Origin: Casuarina equisetifolia
Taxonomy: Eukaryota; Streptophyta; Magnoliopsida; Fagales; Casuarinaceae
Direction: 5' to 3'
NCBI GenBank assembly: GCA_028551475.1
Contig: CM052355.1
Span: 6,262,001-6,326,000 of the forward strand
Length of the DNA: 64,000 nucleotides
Under the pieces are notes generated by a model. That model was given only the letters and a program-made list of their open reading frames with translations, was not told the DNA's origin and did no database searches. Shown one piece after another: positions 38,206 through 51,440 of the stretch; position 1 is the stretch's first letter; each line of letters starts with the position of its first letter. Made by a program: the position numbers and the translations under genes.

Positions 38206-41182
38206 AAGTGAATGATCAGCAGGAACGGCTAACTGTGGTTCATGAAAGTTCCCAGCCTTTAGTTGTGATCTTTATGCCTGGCTCTAAAAAGGTGAGAGAT
38301 CTCAACTGAACCTGGAATAAACAAAAGAAACACAAAAGCCCACGCAAGTATCACTGAGATTGCTGGGAAGGAGAAGCAGAGTGAACCAGAGGACAAGTTA
38401 AAATAAATACTGATTCAGCTACACGCAGCTTTTTAATAAGGCTTTTTGTTTGTTAGGTAAAAGGAGCCCATGCAGGAAGAGAATAACAATGATAAGAGGA
38501 ACCTGGAGAACTGAAAAGAAAACCAATAACAACGACCGGAATAATAACAGGAATATAATGGCCAAGAAACTAAATTAAAGGTTGCGAACCGGACTCCCCA
38601 ACCACACAAGATTGCCTTGGATCAGTAAAAGCAGACTTTGCAAATATCATGCTCTTCAAAAAATATTGTTTTGTACAAATTCCAAAGGAAGATATCCTAC
38701 ATTGCCAAGGCCACAAATCAAAAAGCACCGTTATGAAATAACAAGTGAGATAAACTAATAAAAGTATTTGATAAGGATTTGCTCTGAGTTTAAAACAGTA
38801 TTAACTCAAAATCAGATGAAAAATAAATTGCACTCATTTAGATGAAGAAAGAAAACAACAAAGTAAATTTGAAATTGAACTCAATACAATAACTCTAAAA
38901 GCCATTTTCATGTTTTGATTCACATCAAAATCCCAAAGAAAAACTCAAGATACGACCAACAGTAAAGTAGAAACCTCACCAGCTAATTGCAAGGAGAGAA
39001 AAGAGGGGCAAGTTAAAGAAGATCATACCTTTTTTAACTCCAAGGAAATTCTGAAGCTGATACCTTACTAACTGCAAACCCCTCCTGCACCCACCAGGCC
39101 GAGGAAAAAGAAGCAGATAAATAAACTGAGGAAGTTCCTCTAGGAATTATTTTATGAGAACGAAAAGAGAAGCGCTTCAGATATCTAGCCAACGACTACT
39201 TAGATATACCGGCTAAGAATATTCAAGTACACAAAGGAAAAGAAAAAAATTAAAAAGAAAATTAGGAAAAAAAAAAAAAGGAACGCTGTCAGAGAATACT
39301 GTAACATAAATTTCAGCAACGTTCCTCTGTCGCTGAAAATCATAAAAGAACAGTTAAAAGATGAGTTTGAAGAAACAGAATCCACAGATATTTCACGATT
39401 TAAAAGAGATATGTGTCAGAGCTGAGCAGGTGACGCGATGACAAAATTGCCCTCGTCTCCCTCGTTTACTTAAAACCCTAAAAACCTTTTATACACCCTC
39501 TGACACCAAAAAGGGTCACATGATTCAAGGCTTTTTCGTAGTTCCACAAGATAGAGGCGTTTCCCTTGTAATCAGCCCAAAATACTCCGAAAACTCTGAC
39601 AACTCATCAATTGGAACTCCAAAGATAGTAAAGAAAATACAGAAGAGAAAGAACTAACTTCAGTTTGGCTGCCTAGAAAAAAACAAAGAAAATACAGAAG
39701 AGAAGGAACTAAGCTCTGTTTGGCCGTCTAGAAACTAAGGGAGAAAAGGAAAAAGAAACTTGAACTCGAAAATTTCCACTTTACTTCCTCAAAGAATAAT
39801 TGAATTGTACACAACAAATTAAAAAGAAATGACTTACAAATTCCAAACAGCTTTTCTCTTGAAACGGTCAAAATATAGATTCTACCACTTTCTTGCACAA
39901 GAAAGTGAAGCCAATAAAGCAGAGAACAAAGAACTACAACCAAAAAAATCCACAAGAAGAATTTCGCAGCCTGGGAGTTACCAACCTACCATTACATGCC
40001 CAATGCATATCTTACAGGAATTCAAAATTCAAACAAAAATCCAACTCAGCATCCCGAATTTTCAGGAAAATGAATTGTATTAAAGAGCGAGCAAGCGCGA
40101 GGGAGACAGAGAGTTTACAGAATCGCAGGATGAGTTGACGGCGTTAGGCGGCCGGCATTTGGAATTGAACCAGTGAGATTTGACGGTGACAACGATTCGT
40201 GAATTGTATGGTACGCGGAACGATGATCGGTCACTTTAATGAGGAAGCAAATGGAAAGGCAGGGACGCTCACAAACGGAGGGAGCCAGAAAGAAACCCAA
40301 GCAAACGTCTATTTCTTTCCTTTTCCGGGACACCAGGGGTAGTTTCGTCCCAAAAATAAATTTTAAAATTTTTGATTCCGCGGAGAATGCGGATGAGGAG
40401 CGGGGGTTTGATGGGAATGCAATAAGAATAATACTCGATTAATTTTGAACCGGAGACAACTAATGGGCCCTAAGGTTGAACTTTCAACGAAATTTCTCAA
40501 TTTTTACGACATTTAAAAAAAAAAATTGGAATTTTAAGAAACTAGACGTATTTCTTGCTAACCCTTACGCGTAAAAGACATAAATACCTCGCCAACATAT
40601 ATTACGAAATAAATTTCGTATAAAACACTAAGAAAGTGATAATGTCCTTTGGCTTTTGGAATGGTTTGGTACTGCTAAATTTTATATGATGTCAATTTTA
40701 AGTTTCGAAACTCAAAAAGAGGAATAAAGAAAGAAGCAAAGGCGGCAGCAGGAAGGCAGGCCAAGTGGGACGGTGGTAAAAGAAAATAGGGGAGAAAATT
40801 CAAAGCGTTGGATCACGAGTTGTGGGGTCCATTCATCGCACATCATGATTCATTACATTGATCCCACATCATTAAGCTTTTCCCACTGTTTCATCATAAG
40901 GACAGCAATAATCAACGTGAGATCTGCATCATGATGGTCATCAGGCAAGCTGAAAACGAATTGCGGGAAAAAGGTAATCATTATATGATAAGACTTATTT
41001 TAAAGCTCATTAAATTTATATATTATTTTTATAATTGTTTTAGCAAGCCCTGGACAAAACGGTGACGTAGCAAGTACTGCATTCGGAGTTGTCTTTTATC
41101 TCCATCTCAGTGCTTGAGCTTTTGCCTTTTTTATTTCACCTTTTCAAGAAGCAATAAACTGGTTTCTTCCTCTTCACTGGAA
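38206..41182. promoter_or_regulatory. Upstream region of divergent coiled-coil and MAEA-like genes
   Basis: Nearly 3 kb lies between two head-to-head start codons. 38206-40130 is A-rich on the plus strand (T-rich on the coding strand) and probably contains leader exons and introns of the coiled-coil gene. A telo-box (AAACCCTAA) lies at 39473-39481, and a ~52-bp tandem duplication at 39629-39735. The MAEA-like leader is at about 41090-41182. No protein-coding sequence is supported in between. Confidence 0.45.
39629..39735. repeat. Tandem duplication of ~52 bp
   Basis: Two copies begin AAAGAAAATACAGAAGAGAA, offset by 55 bases, and both end in CTAGAAA after TTTGGC(T/C)G(C/T). They lie in the presumed leader or promoter of the coiled-coil gene. 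Confidence 0.85.
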
Positions 41183-44100
41183 ATGGATTCTCTTCCCAAT
41201 GGAACGGCAACCGCCACCTCGGCCGATCCGGTGACTCCAGCGCCCACGGCTCCGCTCCCCCCGTCGTCGAGGCTGGCCCACCTGACCGAGTCCCTGAAGC
41301 TGGAGCATCAGTTCCTGCGGGTACCATTCGAGCACTACAAGAAGACGATCCGGGCCAACCACCGCGTTGTCGAGAAGGAGGTCTCCGCCGTGATCTCCGG
41401 CGTCTCCGAGGCTGCCGACTCGGAGTTCTCCAAAGACGACGCCGCTCAACACCTCAGCTCGCTCGTGTCCCGACTCCAAGGCCTTAAAAGGAAGGTATGG
41501 GATTGGGAACCCTAGTCTTTCGCTTTGGTTGGTTAGCGCGTTCTTGGGGATGTAAGTTCTGGCTCAACTCAGGGCAATTTACTGTTCCGGCTTCTGTGAG
41601 TAGATTTCCCCGGTTTTAGCCACTTAACTACTTGAAATCGAAGATATTAGCCCAGACGAAGAGAATTCAATTCATGGCGCTGTAAAGAAATACGACGTCA
41701 TTTTAAGGACTTGGACATGAATTTGTTGGGTTTTGTTTGGCAACGTAGGATATTGATTTAAGTTACTGAATTTTGCACCTGATTGGTGAATCAGATGTTC
41801 ATCGAGGAATCAAATTGTGAAACTTCATTGATCTGGCTACTATGTGCGAAGCCCAATTTGAAAATTTTAATGATTTGGATACTTGAAGAATTTTAGATTT
41901 ATGAATATCATATTAGGACTGCTTATGATCAGCTGTTTCATTTGTTTAGTTGGAAGAGGGAAGTCGTACGGAGAACTTGCAAGCACAGCGGTGCCGGGCT
42001 AGGCTTGAGCATTTGGAGTCAGCAGATGCTGAGAATTTGTCAGATTGGAATAATGTGCGCTTGAAGCGGATTCTTGTGGACTACATGTTGCGAATGTCAT
42101 ATTATGACACCGCAGCAATGCTGGCTGAAGACAGCAGTATACAGGTAGTGTGACATGCTTGTCTCAGATTATTGAGGTTGTTAGAGGTGTATTCGTGGTG
42201 TGGTTTTGTGGAATTATCAGAGGATTTCTTCTCGAGGCCTTGTTTATGCTTACCTCTATAATTGGCTTGAAGGACTTGTAAGGCTATGTGTAGTTTAATA
42301 AAAAAAATTATCCAGTGAAGTTGAGTTACCTCAATTTTATTGTTATCCAACAACTCAACTTCCTCATCATATAAGGTATTCCTTCTGCTGATATACCACG
42401 TGATACTTGTTATCAAAGTTCAGAACGTAAATTGTCCATATCAACTACTTTAGCGTGCAAAAACATATCTTCGCCCAATGGTTGGAAGAGTGAAGAAATC
42501 AGCTTGATGAATTTAGCTACAACAAGAATGAAATTTTCATCCCTAAGATTGATTTAAAGCTTCACTTCAAAGCTTGAAGTAGGCTCAATTCCTTCATATG
42601 TCTGGACGTACACTTCACTATTGTTTGTATGCATCACGACATGGATGGCAAAAATAATTGGCTACATGCCAAGACAACCTGTAGCATACTCCCCTCTTGC
42701 ATCCTCTAGAAGGCCTATCATGTTGCATCTGGATATGATTAGTGCTTCCTATATAAAACCATGGAAATATCAATTTATTTTTTTTTCACATACTGTAATT
42801 TGTGGTTGTTTTTAATGCCTTTACATCTGCAGGTAACTTGATTAATTTTCATTTCTCAGGATCTTGTGGATATTGATGTATTCCAAGAAGCAAAAAAGGT
42901 AATTGACGCTCTTCAGAACAAGGAGGTAGCTCCTGCCCTAGTCTGGTGTGCTGATAACAAGTCAAGATTGAAGAAGTCCAAGGTATTTGCTATTCTATTG
43001 ACTTTCTTCAATTTTTGGTGGAGTAAGTTTGCTAAGATCGTTTCTTTCTCTTATTTTGAAGAAAAGAGCTTCTGCATATTGGAGGTTGTTTGCTTAACTT
43101 CCATTCTTCATACTATATTGGAGATCATTTTGTGTAGTCTGCTAAGGGCTACTGTTTTAGCACACTAAGTCAAGTTTATCTATAGATGGCTATTTTGTGT
43201 CTCAACTTCTCTTTCTGCTCAAAAGCTTGGCTAACTTTTTTCCATCCTTTTCTCAGAGGTTCAGAGGTTGTGCTACATGGTTTCCATTGTGAACACGTAA
43301 TATTTTGTTTTGACTTTTTAGAGCATGAGTCGTCATTTTTGACTTCTTAAACATGCATTCTTCAAACACAGTGGGTGAGATTTTGCTTGTTAAGTGGAGG
43401 GGAAGTGTATGCGAAGAAAAAGATTTCCATCAATAACTCAGTTTCAGCAAAGCTAAATGATACAAATAGAGGTCTCTGAGATCAACTATTAATGCAAATT
43501 ACCAATTGCATTTGAAACCCGCGTATATTCAACCAACTTCCCTTTCTAGACTTGAATGCTTTCCTGTACAAGTTTGGTACTTCTGCCAGTATTATGATTT
43601 TATTGGATTCCATTTTTTCCACTCATCAATTTATATTTAAGATGACATAGAACATAGATATAGATTCAAATACTGAAAAAGATGGGTATTTCTTTTACTT
43701 TCTGCTTGCTGGATATAGCTTAAGGAGTTGGCGTTCTAAACATCCATTTCTGATTTTCTGATATAATGGTTGTCGAAAATCATCAAGTTAAAAGAGTAGG
43801 TGCTCTCAACCTTGTCCTTTCTGAACTTAGGTAAAAAGAGAACTTTCATTTTTACAACCATCTCCTTATTTATTAAATGTGGTTGCTACATCAAAATTTG
43901 TTTGTCTGCTTGCTTAACAATGCAGCTTTTAATGATGACAGAGCAAATTTGAGTTCCAGTTGCGACTTCAAGAGTTCATAGAGTTGGTACGAGCAGAAAA
44001 CAATTTACGAGCTATAACATATGCTCGCAGATACCTTGCACCATGGGGTTCAACCAATATGAAAGAATTGCAGAGGGTAATGGCGACGTTGGCTTTTAGA

Positions 44101-46573
44101 AGTAATACTGAATGTCCTACATACAAGGTGACTCTTTTGCTCTGAAAAATGTTTTTTGCATAGTTGCTGATGGATGATGTATGTGCTTCTTTGATTTAGA
44201 GTAAATCAAAAAGATGGTTATTTTTCTTATTTGGTTTCCTTTTACTCTGAGGTTGAAACACTTAGTGATGCCCATTTACTTGATTTGAGATACAGGTGAA
44301 TGTGTGAAAATGAAGATAGAAAATAGATAACTAATAACTCTAACCTTTTTCTCCTTTCTCTCTGTTTTTCTTAAATTGAGGTATCTTCTATATTATCTAC
44401 CCTTCTGATGCTGCCTTGGAAGAAACCTTTGGCTGCCCTTTAATGTGAATATTAGTTTTGGCGTCGTAGGACATTTCTGGCTGGATTCAGATCTATGTAC
44501 TTCAAGATTTCATAATGTCTTAGGGTTACTGTTAAAATGAGTCATCGAGTTGAGTCATGAACATCTGATGGGAAGGTTTCTGGAATTTGTAAAAATCGTG
44601 CAATCAAGCTTACTTTGGAGTTATTTTCTTAACATTGGTTGGGCAAGATTGTTTAATGCTTCTAGCACAAGAAAGAGTTCTTACCATATGTAAAGAGGTT
44701 AGAGAGTTTAATTGATGGAATAGAGTGGTTTCAGTTTTGAGTTTTTAGACAAGAGCACGTAGTGTTTTTGTGTGTGTGTGTGTGTGTGTGTGTCTCTCTC
44801 TCTTCAACCCCCGCTCCCCCACCCCACCTTCGCCCAAAAAAAAAAAAAAAATAGAAAACCCTTTCTTCTTTCTTCTTTGGTGTACTTTTGACAGCAATGC
44901 TGAGCAGTTCGTTTTGCTTACTTATCAGAACCCTAGAACCTGTATATTTTCCACGTGATATCCACCAGATCACCCGTCAAACTAGAAATAGAAGTCACCT
45001 GTTTTGCTGCTTCCCAGAATCTCTGCAACCTGTCATTTAGGCTTTTTTTTTTTTTTTTAATAGTGAGATTTGCCCTTGTTTTCTTTTAGGTACGTGCCTA
45101 ACAATTTGACTTGTGACTTTTTTTGAATTTCGCAGCAACATTTATATTTGATTAGATATGTGTGATGAAAAGCTCTTTATGCTGTAAGGATCGTTCTGCA
45201 ATGGTTGATGGTTCGACAGATTCCAATGAGATTTTCAGATTTGACTTAGGCGTTTATGATACATTATTTAACAGACTTTAAAGTCTTCTTATTTTCCTCT
45301 GGGAGCTGATGTTAAGACTTACGCACATGATTGATTTACTTTCTTTCTGTTTTTATTTTTATTTTATTGCAGGTTTTGTTTGAACCAAAACAATGGGATT
45401 ACCTGGTGGACCAATTTAAACAGGAATTCTGCAAGTTATATGGCATGACGCTTGAACCTTTATTGAACATTTATCTGCAAGCTGGCTTGTCTGCTCTAAA
45501 AACTCCGTATCCATATATTTTTAATATAAATTTACTTTTGTCTGCATCTATCAGCAGCAGTGTCATGGTATTTAGAGTGCAAATCCAGAAATAAAGTTAG
45601 TCTGATGGTCAGAATTGCTTTTCTGGATTGGGGTGCACAATGAAGATCAAAACCAAGGAACAAACGGCCGGCATATTTTACTTTGAGATAGATTTATGTG
45701 CAGTAAAAGATGATGCGACAATTTTGTACATATGCAGCATGTCAATGTGATGTCTAGTATATTAAGAGGACAAACTTAATCACAACACTCTTCTTGTTGC
45801 CAAACTCCATTTTGTGCTTCTGCCAGATGGTGATGCATGGTACCTGTGTCGGACCTCTGGCAGTGATCATTTCTTATTTCTCAACTTTGGAAAGTAGCTT
45901 GAAATAGAAAGTCTGACCAGGATGCTTCAGTATCCGTACACTTCACTACCTTTGAGGTAGTACTTCACTAGTTGAAGGGGCACGCACAAAGCATTGAGGT
46001 CCTAAATTGGATTTTGCTTCTTCCCATCTAAATTTTAGGCATGCATAGAATTTCATCCAAAAATAGTCAAAATGATTTGATTGACTAACAACAAAGTGAA
46101 GCTTTTTTTTTGTCCTGGTATTGGGGCATCTTTCTTTTCACTTTTTGCAAGTTTATGTTCCAGGGAGACTATTAGTCGTCTTTAGAATTGTTCTTTTGCC
46201 TTGACCTGATTCAGATACTGTTACGAAGCTGATTGCACTAAGGAAGACCCTCTATCACAGGATAGTTTCCGGAAACTCGCATTGCCATTACCATACTCTA
46301 AACAGCATCATTCAAAGCTTGTTTGCTATATAACTAAAGAGCTAATGGACACAGAGAACCCTCCGCAAGTTTTGCCTAATGGCTATGTCTACAGCACTAA
46401 GGTCCGACGTACTTGTGTTATTGGTAACTGCTTTTTGTTTACTTTTCTGACTGATTCATTCGGCTTGACAGGCTCTTGAAGAAATGGCAAAGAAGAATAA
46501 TGGTAAAATTACCTGTCCGAGAACAGGTTTTGTCTGCAACTACTCGGATCTGGTTAAAGCATACATATCATAG
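41183..46573 (+). CDS. LisH/CTLH/CRA protein with RING-like end, MAEA/GID9 type (CTLH E3 ligase subunit)
   Basis: Homologues (human MAEA, yeast Gid9/Fyv10) are catalytic-side subunits of the GID/CTLH E3 ubiquitin ligase. Exons 41183-41494, 41950-42144, 42860-42982, 43942-44127, 45373-45506, 46215-46401, 46472-46573; 412 residues. The N-terminus is Ala/Pro/Thr-rich, then a helical region containing LKLEHQFLRVPFEHYKKTIR. LisH is about residues 139-166 (NVRLKRILVDYMLRMSYYDT), CTLH about 170-228 (VFQEAKKVIDALQNKEVAPA, then FEFQLRLQEFIELVR), and CRA follows, with ARRYLAPW. The C-terminal RING-like part is degenerate: PPQVLPNGYVYSTKALEEMA, ITCPRTGFVCNYSDL. Exon 1 is GC-rich, unlike the rest. A polyadenylation-like AATAAA is at 46817. 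AT3G55070 is the counterpart I recall. Confidence 0.94.
44769..44851. repeat. (TG)n(TC)n tract with C-rich and poly-A runs
   Basis: Twelve TG units (44769-44792), five TC units, a C-rich stretch (CCCCGCTCCCCCACCCC-like) and an A run of about 16 bases lie in intron 4 of the MAEA-like gene. Confidence 0.9.
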
Positions 46574-47477
46574 GTCTACATAAGCAGGCTTGTGTGGTAA
46601 ATCGGATTCTATTTGAATGGAAAGGACATCCTGCCCCTGAATCTGTGGCTGTTGAAGTTAATTTCATCTTCTGTAAATATCTCCTTTCTGGAAGAACAAG
46701 GCAAATTCGATTTAAGAATTTCCTGGCACCTTTACTTGGTTCTTTGTATTGAAGACTTGAAGATGTATATATGCAAAGCAACCTACAATTTCACTTGAAA
46801 TGTTAAAAATTAGTTAAATAAAAAAGTTTGCATGAGTACAAGTGAGGTGCCGGCCATTAGCTTCCCCAAGAGTAAATGTACCAGGGACCACAATAGCAGC
46901 ACTTTATCTATAGTTTTTAAACAGGATCTCTGTTAGAAAAATGAATGAAAACCCAAATATTAAATCCAAGTATGACAGGTGGAAGATGTCACAAAGTAGC
47001 CAGTAAATTTTAACCCGTTAAAGCTGTGTGCCGTCTCGGGGCATCAGCTGTTTGCCTTGACAGTCTTCGGAAATTGCGTATTGACAAAACGTGATCCACA
47101 CCTGTCCCTTTATTGGAACGCTTGGTGCTTGAAATGATCAGCGTAAGCTACAATGACGTTACTGGGGTGTGATCAACGCAGAAGTCGTCACGTAAATGTA
47201 CGCCAAACACATTTGCTGAGATGGTTGCTTTGACACAAAATATTTGCTGAAAACGGGAACGCACAACACGTTTACAGTGCTTTGCACAAGAAATCTCACC
47301 AGCCTGATATGCGGTACAGTAAAGATCACTATAACTACTCCAAATGGTACTTCCGTTCGGAGAAGGTTCAGAAGATCTCTAAACAGCTATAAAAATAAAA
47401 ATAAATGTTCACAAAAATTATCCGTACGGAAAAATAATCCTTCCACAAACAACGGTTCTATGTTGGCTTTGTTAATT
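46574..47477. other. Convergent intergenic region: 3' ends of MAEA-like and RS2Z genes
   Basis: The MAEA-like 3' untranslated region runs to about 46830 (AATAAA at 46817); the RS2Z 3' untranslated region reads in from the right. No further coding sequence, RNA gene or repeat is seen. Confidence 0.45.
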
Positions 47478-50262
47478 TTAGTTAGACTCGCTGCCTCTTG
47501 GAGAACCATGATTATCGTCATTGTCAACAGGGCTCCTGTCGGCCCTTCGCATTGGACTGGGGCTGCGACCACGGCCATTTTCTTCGGCAGGACTCCTGTA
47601 ATTCCTATCCCGGGGACCCTCTCCATCAACATCATCGACAGGACTTATGCTCTTCCGCCTGGGACTCCCACTGTATTCAGATCCATTGGCCTGCCTACCA
47701 TCCCTTAGGGATGGGCTACCTCTCTGTCGTGGGCTCCTCTCATTCGGTGTAGGGCTACGCTTCCTCCCTCTAGATGGCGGTGGCGAACTCCTGTCACGCT
47801 TAGGGCTTCGGCTGTCTCGGAGGCTCCTTGATCTTCTCTCAACCCGCTCAAGGCTTCTTTCTCTCTTCGTAGGGGATCTAGATCGACTGTGAAGTGAAAT
47901 TAATACCCACAGTGAATAAATGAGATAACTGGTAACAATCATCTGTAACAAGAAAAAGGTGTTTACAGATTTATCCACTTTAACTTCCCTTTTATAAGAT
48001 ACAGATAAAATGTTAAATATAAGCCTCTACTTTTGTGCCCAGGTACATGCATGTGACCTAAGCCAAAATGTCTCCAAACAAAAACATACACATTCTAAGA
48101 CTTTATGAATACCACATGTACCAAGGCAAGTAGTCCTCATAAAATACCCATTATTTATTTAAGTTGAGATGGTGCTTCTCCAATGCTAATCTATGCATTA
48201 TGGCCAGAACCTCAAACAAGGATGATGGCAAACATACCTGTAACTGCGGCCCCTGCTATAACTTTGACTTCTGCCGTGTCGAGGGCTTGGTGACCTTGAA
48301 TAACTCCGGCCACTTCTGTCCCATAAAAATTCTTGCCGAATTAATCCAAGCAAAAGAGAGTTCAAAAGTAATAAAAGAAGTTTCAAGAGCACTGCAGCAC
48401 CTGGGTTTCTCAGGACTATTTTTGCAATTCCTTTCTATGTGGCCTCGTTCCCCACAGCGATAACACTTGTTCTTCCAGTCCCCAGCCTTGCAATCTCTTG
48501 CCCAGTGGCCATCAATTCCACAATTAAAGCAGCGACCTGATCCTGGAGGAGGACCTCTTCCGAGATACTCACGAGAACCACCAGCACCTCGTGGCCCCTA
48601 AATGGAAGTAACATCACATTAAACATAGTTTAGTTCTACCTTAATCTAAAAGCAAATAATGTAGCAAATACAAAAAGCACAACACCAATTCTTTAAAGAA
48701 AAATACCTCAAAAAGCAGGACAGATTATGAAAACTGAAAACTTGACGTTGTTCTGATAAATTCCAAGACGTATTTGCATCAATTTTATTCAAAGCCATCG
48801 TTTATTTGTCAGAAAACTTATTAACCAATTAGATCAGCAAGCCTGCTGTGAGATTGCAGGCCAAAGAACGGGACCACTACTCCACACACATTACCTTTAC
48901 TAAATTCTATAAAAGTCACCACACCAGTAACTGGTAAACTAGATGATGAGTCACAGAAACACATGGAATAATGTTTAGTTCAAATTTAAAGATAAAGGTA
49001 AATGATGGACTCTTACATGGATCAGAGTAACAAACTTCATAAAATTACTTCAGGGAGACATAAGTATTAAGAGCTTTTACCAAAAGGGAGAACCCATGAT
49101 GTGAACACAAAAAAAGACAAAATAAAAAATCATCTACTAAGAAACAATGGATGCCTCCAAAATAATATCATAGAAATGGTCCTACAGCAGAAAACTAGAG
49201 AATGAACAACAAAAATAAATTACATTCACTAACCCCTTTGGCGAATTCTACAATGATGCGGCTTCCATCAACGTCACGACCATTCAGACCATACACTGCA
49301 TCTTCAGCATCTCGAGGGTCACTAAACTCCTGGGATCAGCAGCCATGGAAAGGAAGAACAAAGAGAAGATCATACTTGCAAGACGTGCGTAAAATAAACA
49401 GAGCTGATATGAATAATCCACGTTACATGATAAAAAGTATAACTGTGAGAGAGAAGTGCAGAATATGAAGTACATACAACAAAGGCGAAGTCACGCTTCA
49501 TATCCACATCACGTACTCTGCGTAAATGGATGCCAGAAACAGTAAGGCCATCAGGACACAAGTATCGAAGGGTGGACACTTCGCCCCTCACAGATGAACT
49601 AAACACCACTTTGAGTTTCTTGCCATTTCCATTAAAACACGCAATAACATTATAGAAAGACTCGCCAAATCCACCAAGGTTCACCCTCTCACCATAGACC
49701 TCCAGGTTAGGCAAAAGCCAAGAAACCTTCAAAAAGATCATTCAAGTTAAACCACACATGACACGTGGAGGGGTGCTTCTCACACAGATATCAAAATGAA
49801 TGTTTAAATGACAAGCACAAATGGCTTGCAAAATCCTCATTTTCTCCCCACACACAGCACCTCATGACCCTTCATCCAGGACCACCATTAACCGAAAATT
49901 ACAGGACCAGAAAAAGGTAGGAGTTCCAACAGAGAGAGAGAGAACAATGCAAACGGCTCATCTATTCATGGTTTCTAATGATCTAGAGTGAGCTAGGAAC
50001 ACATAATGTATGTTATAAGTTCCCGTGTCGCCGGAGACCAGCTTGTTTAATGCAAGTGCCGCCACTCGAACGTTTCTAGTGGACCCAACGAACTTAGACT
50101 AACCTAACCAATAGGACGCCTATAATTATAACTAAAGGCAAGTCTCGTTTGTTACCTTCCATATCTGCTGAAGAGGTCATCAAGATCACGCGACCTTGTC
50201 CGTGACGACAAGCGGCCGACATAGAGACGCGTTCCACCGTGGCGGTCATCATACCGAGGCAT
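47478..50262 (-). CDS. RS2Z: SR splicing factor with two zinc knuckles (RS2Z32/RS2Z33 type)
   Basis: Plant-specific SR protein that binds pre-mRNA and recruits spliceosome components in nuclear speckles. Exons (minus): 50262-50156, 49517-49478, 49329-49234, 48597-48401, 48315-48238, 47886-47478; 308 residues. The RRM is residues 11-80, with RNP2 RLYVGRL and RNP1-like KRDFAFVEF, and ends [11 protein letters not shown]. Two CCHC zinc knuckles follow: [14 protein letters not shown] (104-117) and [14 protein letters not shown] (126-139). The rest is an RS domain ([20 protein letters not shown] and many RS/SP pairs), with an SP-rich acidic tail ending [10 protein letters not shown] leader intron spans about 50268-50685, with its acceptor three bases before GTAAAATGCC. 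Arabidopsis RS2Z genes regulate their own splicing through the intron inside the RRM; the same intron here (49518-50155) is long. SR family members differ, but RRM plus two knuckles fixes the subclass. Confidence 0.95.
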
Positions 50263-50738
50263 TTTACCTACAGTAATGAATTAGCTCATCTAGGACCTAA
50301 CCAAACCCCATAATTGTCGAAATATTAACACACAAATAAGAACACATTAATATATTAGTATGCCACAACTCTTTGCCTCATTCACCACATATTTTCAGCA
50401 ACGCATATCAACGGAAGCAATGAAAAGCAGTTCAATAACAGTAAACAGGATATAGCAGAAGAAATACGACACAGAATTTAACCAATAGAAAGAACAGCAA
50501 TCCATATAGTGATTATACAGGGAAAAGAGCAGATCCGCAAAATTCGTCACTTAGGTAGATAAAGGACAAAGTGATAGGCGAAAAAGAAATCCCATCCAAC
50601 TAATTAAAAACAACAGAGGGAAGAGGGAAAGAAATCCCCATGATATACGGACCCTAGTCAGAAAGAGGAAGGCTCGGCGGCGTACCTGACGAGAACGAAG
50701 GTTAGAACCCTAGATTTGTCTCAATGTGTGTGTGTGTG

Positions 50739-50777
<39 letters not shown>

Positions 50778-51440
50778 TTCTCTCTCCGTATTTATTGTGA
50801 AAGGATCGGTGTGGATAAGTCTGGTTTCAGTGTAGTAAAAGCCCCGCCAGTTGCTTGAAATTACTAAGAAAAGTCCCATTTTGTGGAGTAATTAAATTCA
50901 ACGTTGCAGGTGCCGGTCGACCGGCAAATGGTATGCCTTCGCCCTTTTTCTAGCTTCTGTGACTTTGTCAGATGGGACCCACTTAATCCATAAAATATTG
51001 AATCAGTTTACTCGCTAGTGATCACTTTAATGCGTTAAGGATATAATGATTATAGGTACATAAAATTTGAAAAACCAACTAGATTTTTTAGGATTACATA
51101 TGATAAAGTATCTGAAACTTGGATCGTACACTATTAGTAGTTCAGATTGGATTACTTAATGATTACGTTTTGTAAGAATCATACAAAAATTAAAATGGAA
51201 AAGTCAAAAGAATTGTGGATTTGAATGTCAAAACACTTATGTATGTACAGGGCACGACCATACCCTCCACGTACTTAATAAGAGACTGTGTAAGGGACAT
51301 GTTTTCCTTACAACCAGCAAAAAAAACCCGAGGTTGCTCCAGGATCGCCATAGCACCATACGTTGTCTTCTTTGCAGCTTTTGAATGCATCCTCATACAA
51401 TTCACAACCACTAGCAATATCGACGGCTCTCTTGATCATC
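50263..51440. promoter_or_regulatory. RS2Z leader and promoter; SET gene 3' end
   Basis: Holds the RS2Z leader intron (about 50268-50685), the leader exon with an AACCCTAG element near 50706 and a microsatellite at 50725-50773, then the RS2Z promoter and the SET-gene 3' untranslated region. No other gene is supported. Confidence 0.55.
50725..50773. repeat. (TG)n C (GA)n compound microsatellite in the RS2Z leader
   Basis: Eight TG units then a run of about 16 GA units on the plus strand, which reads (CT)n(CA)n in the RS2Z transcript, about 40-90 bases upstream of the leader donor site at 50685. Confidence 0.9.

Noticed and set aside
47244-47892. Plus-strand open frames opposite the last RS2Z exon
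   Set aside because: They are antisense shadows of the RS domain, whose codons leave the other strand open.
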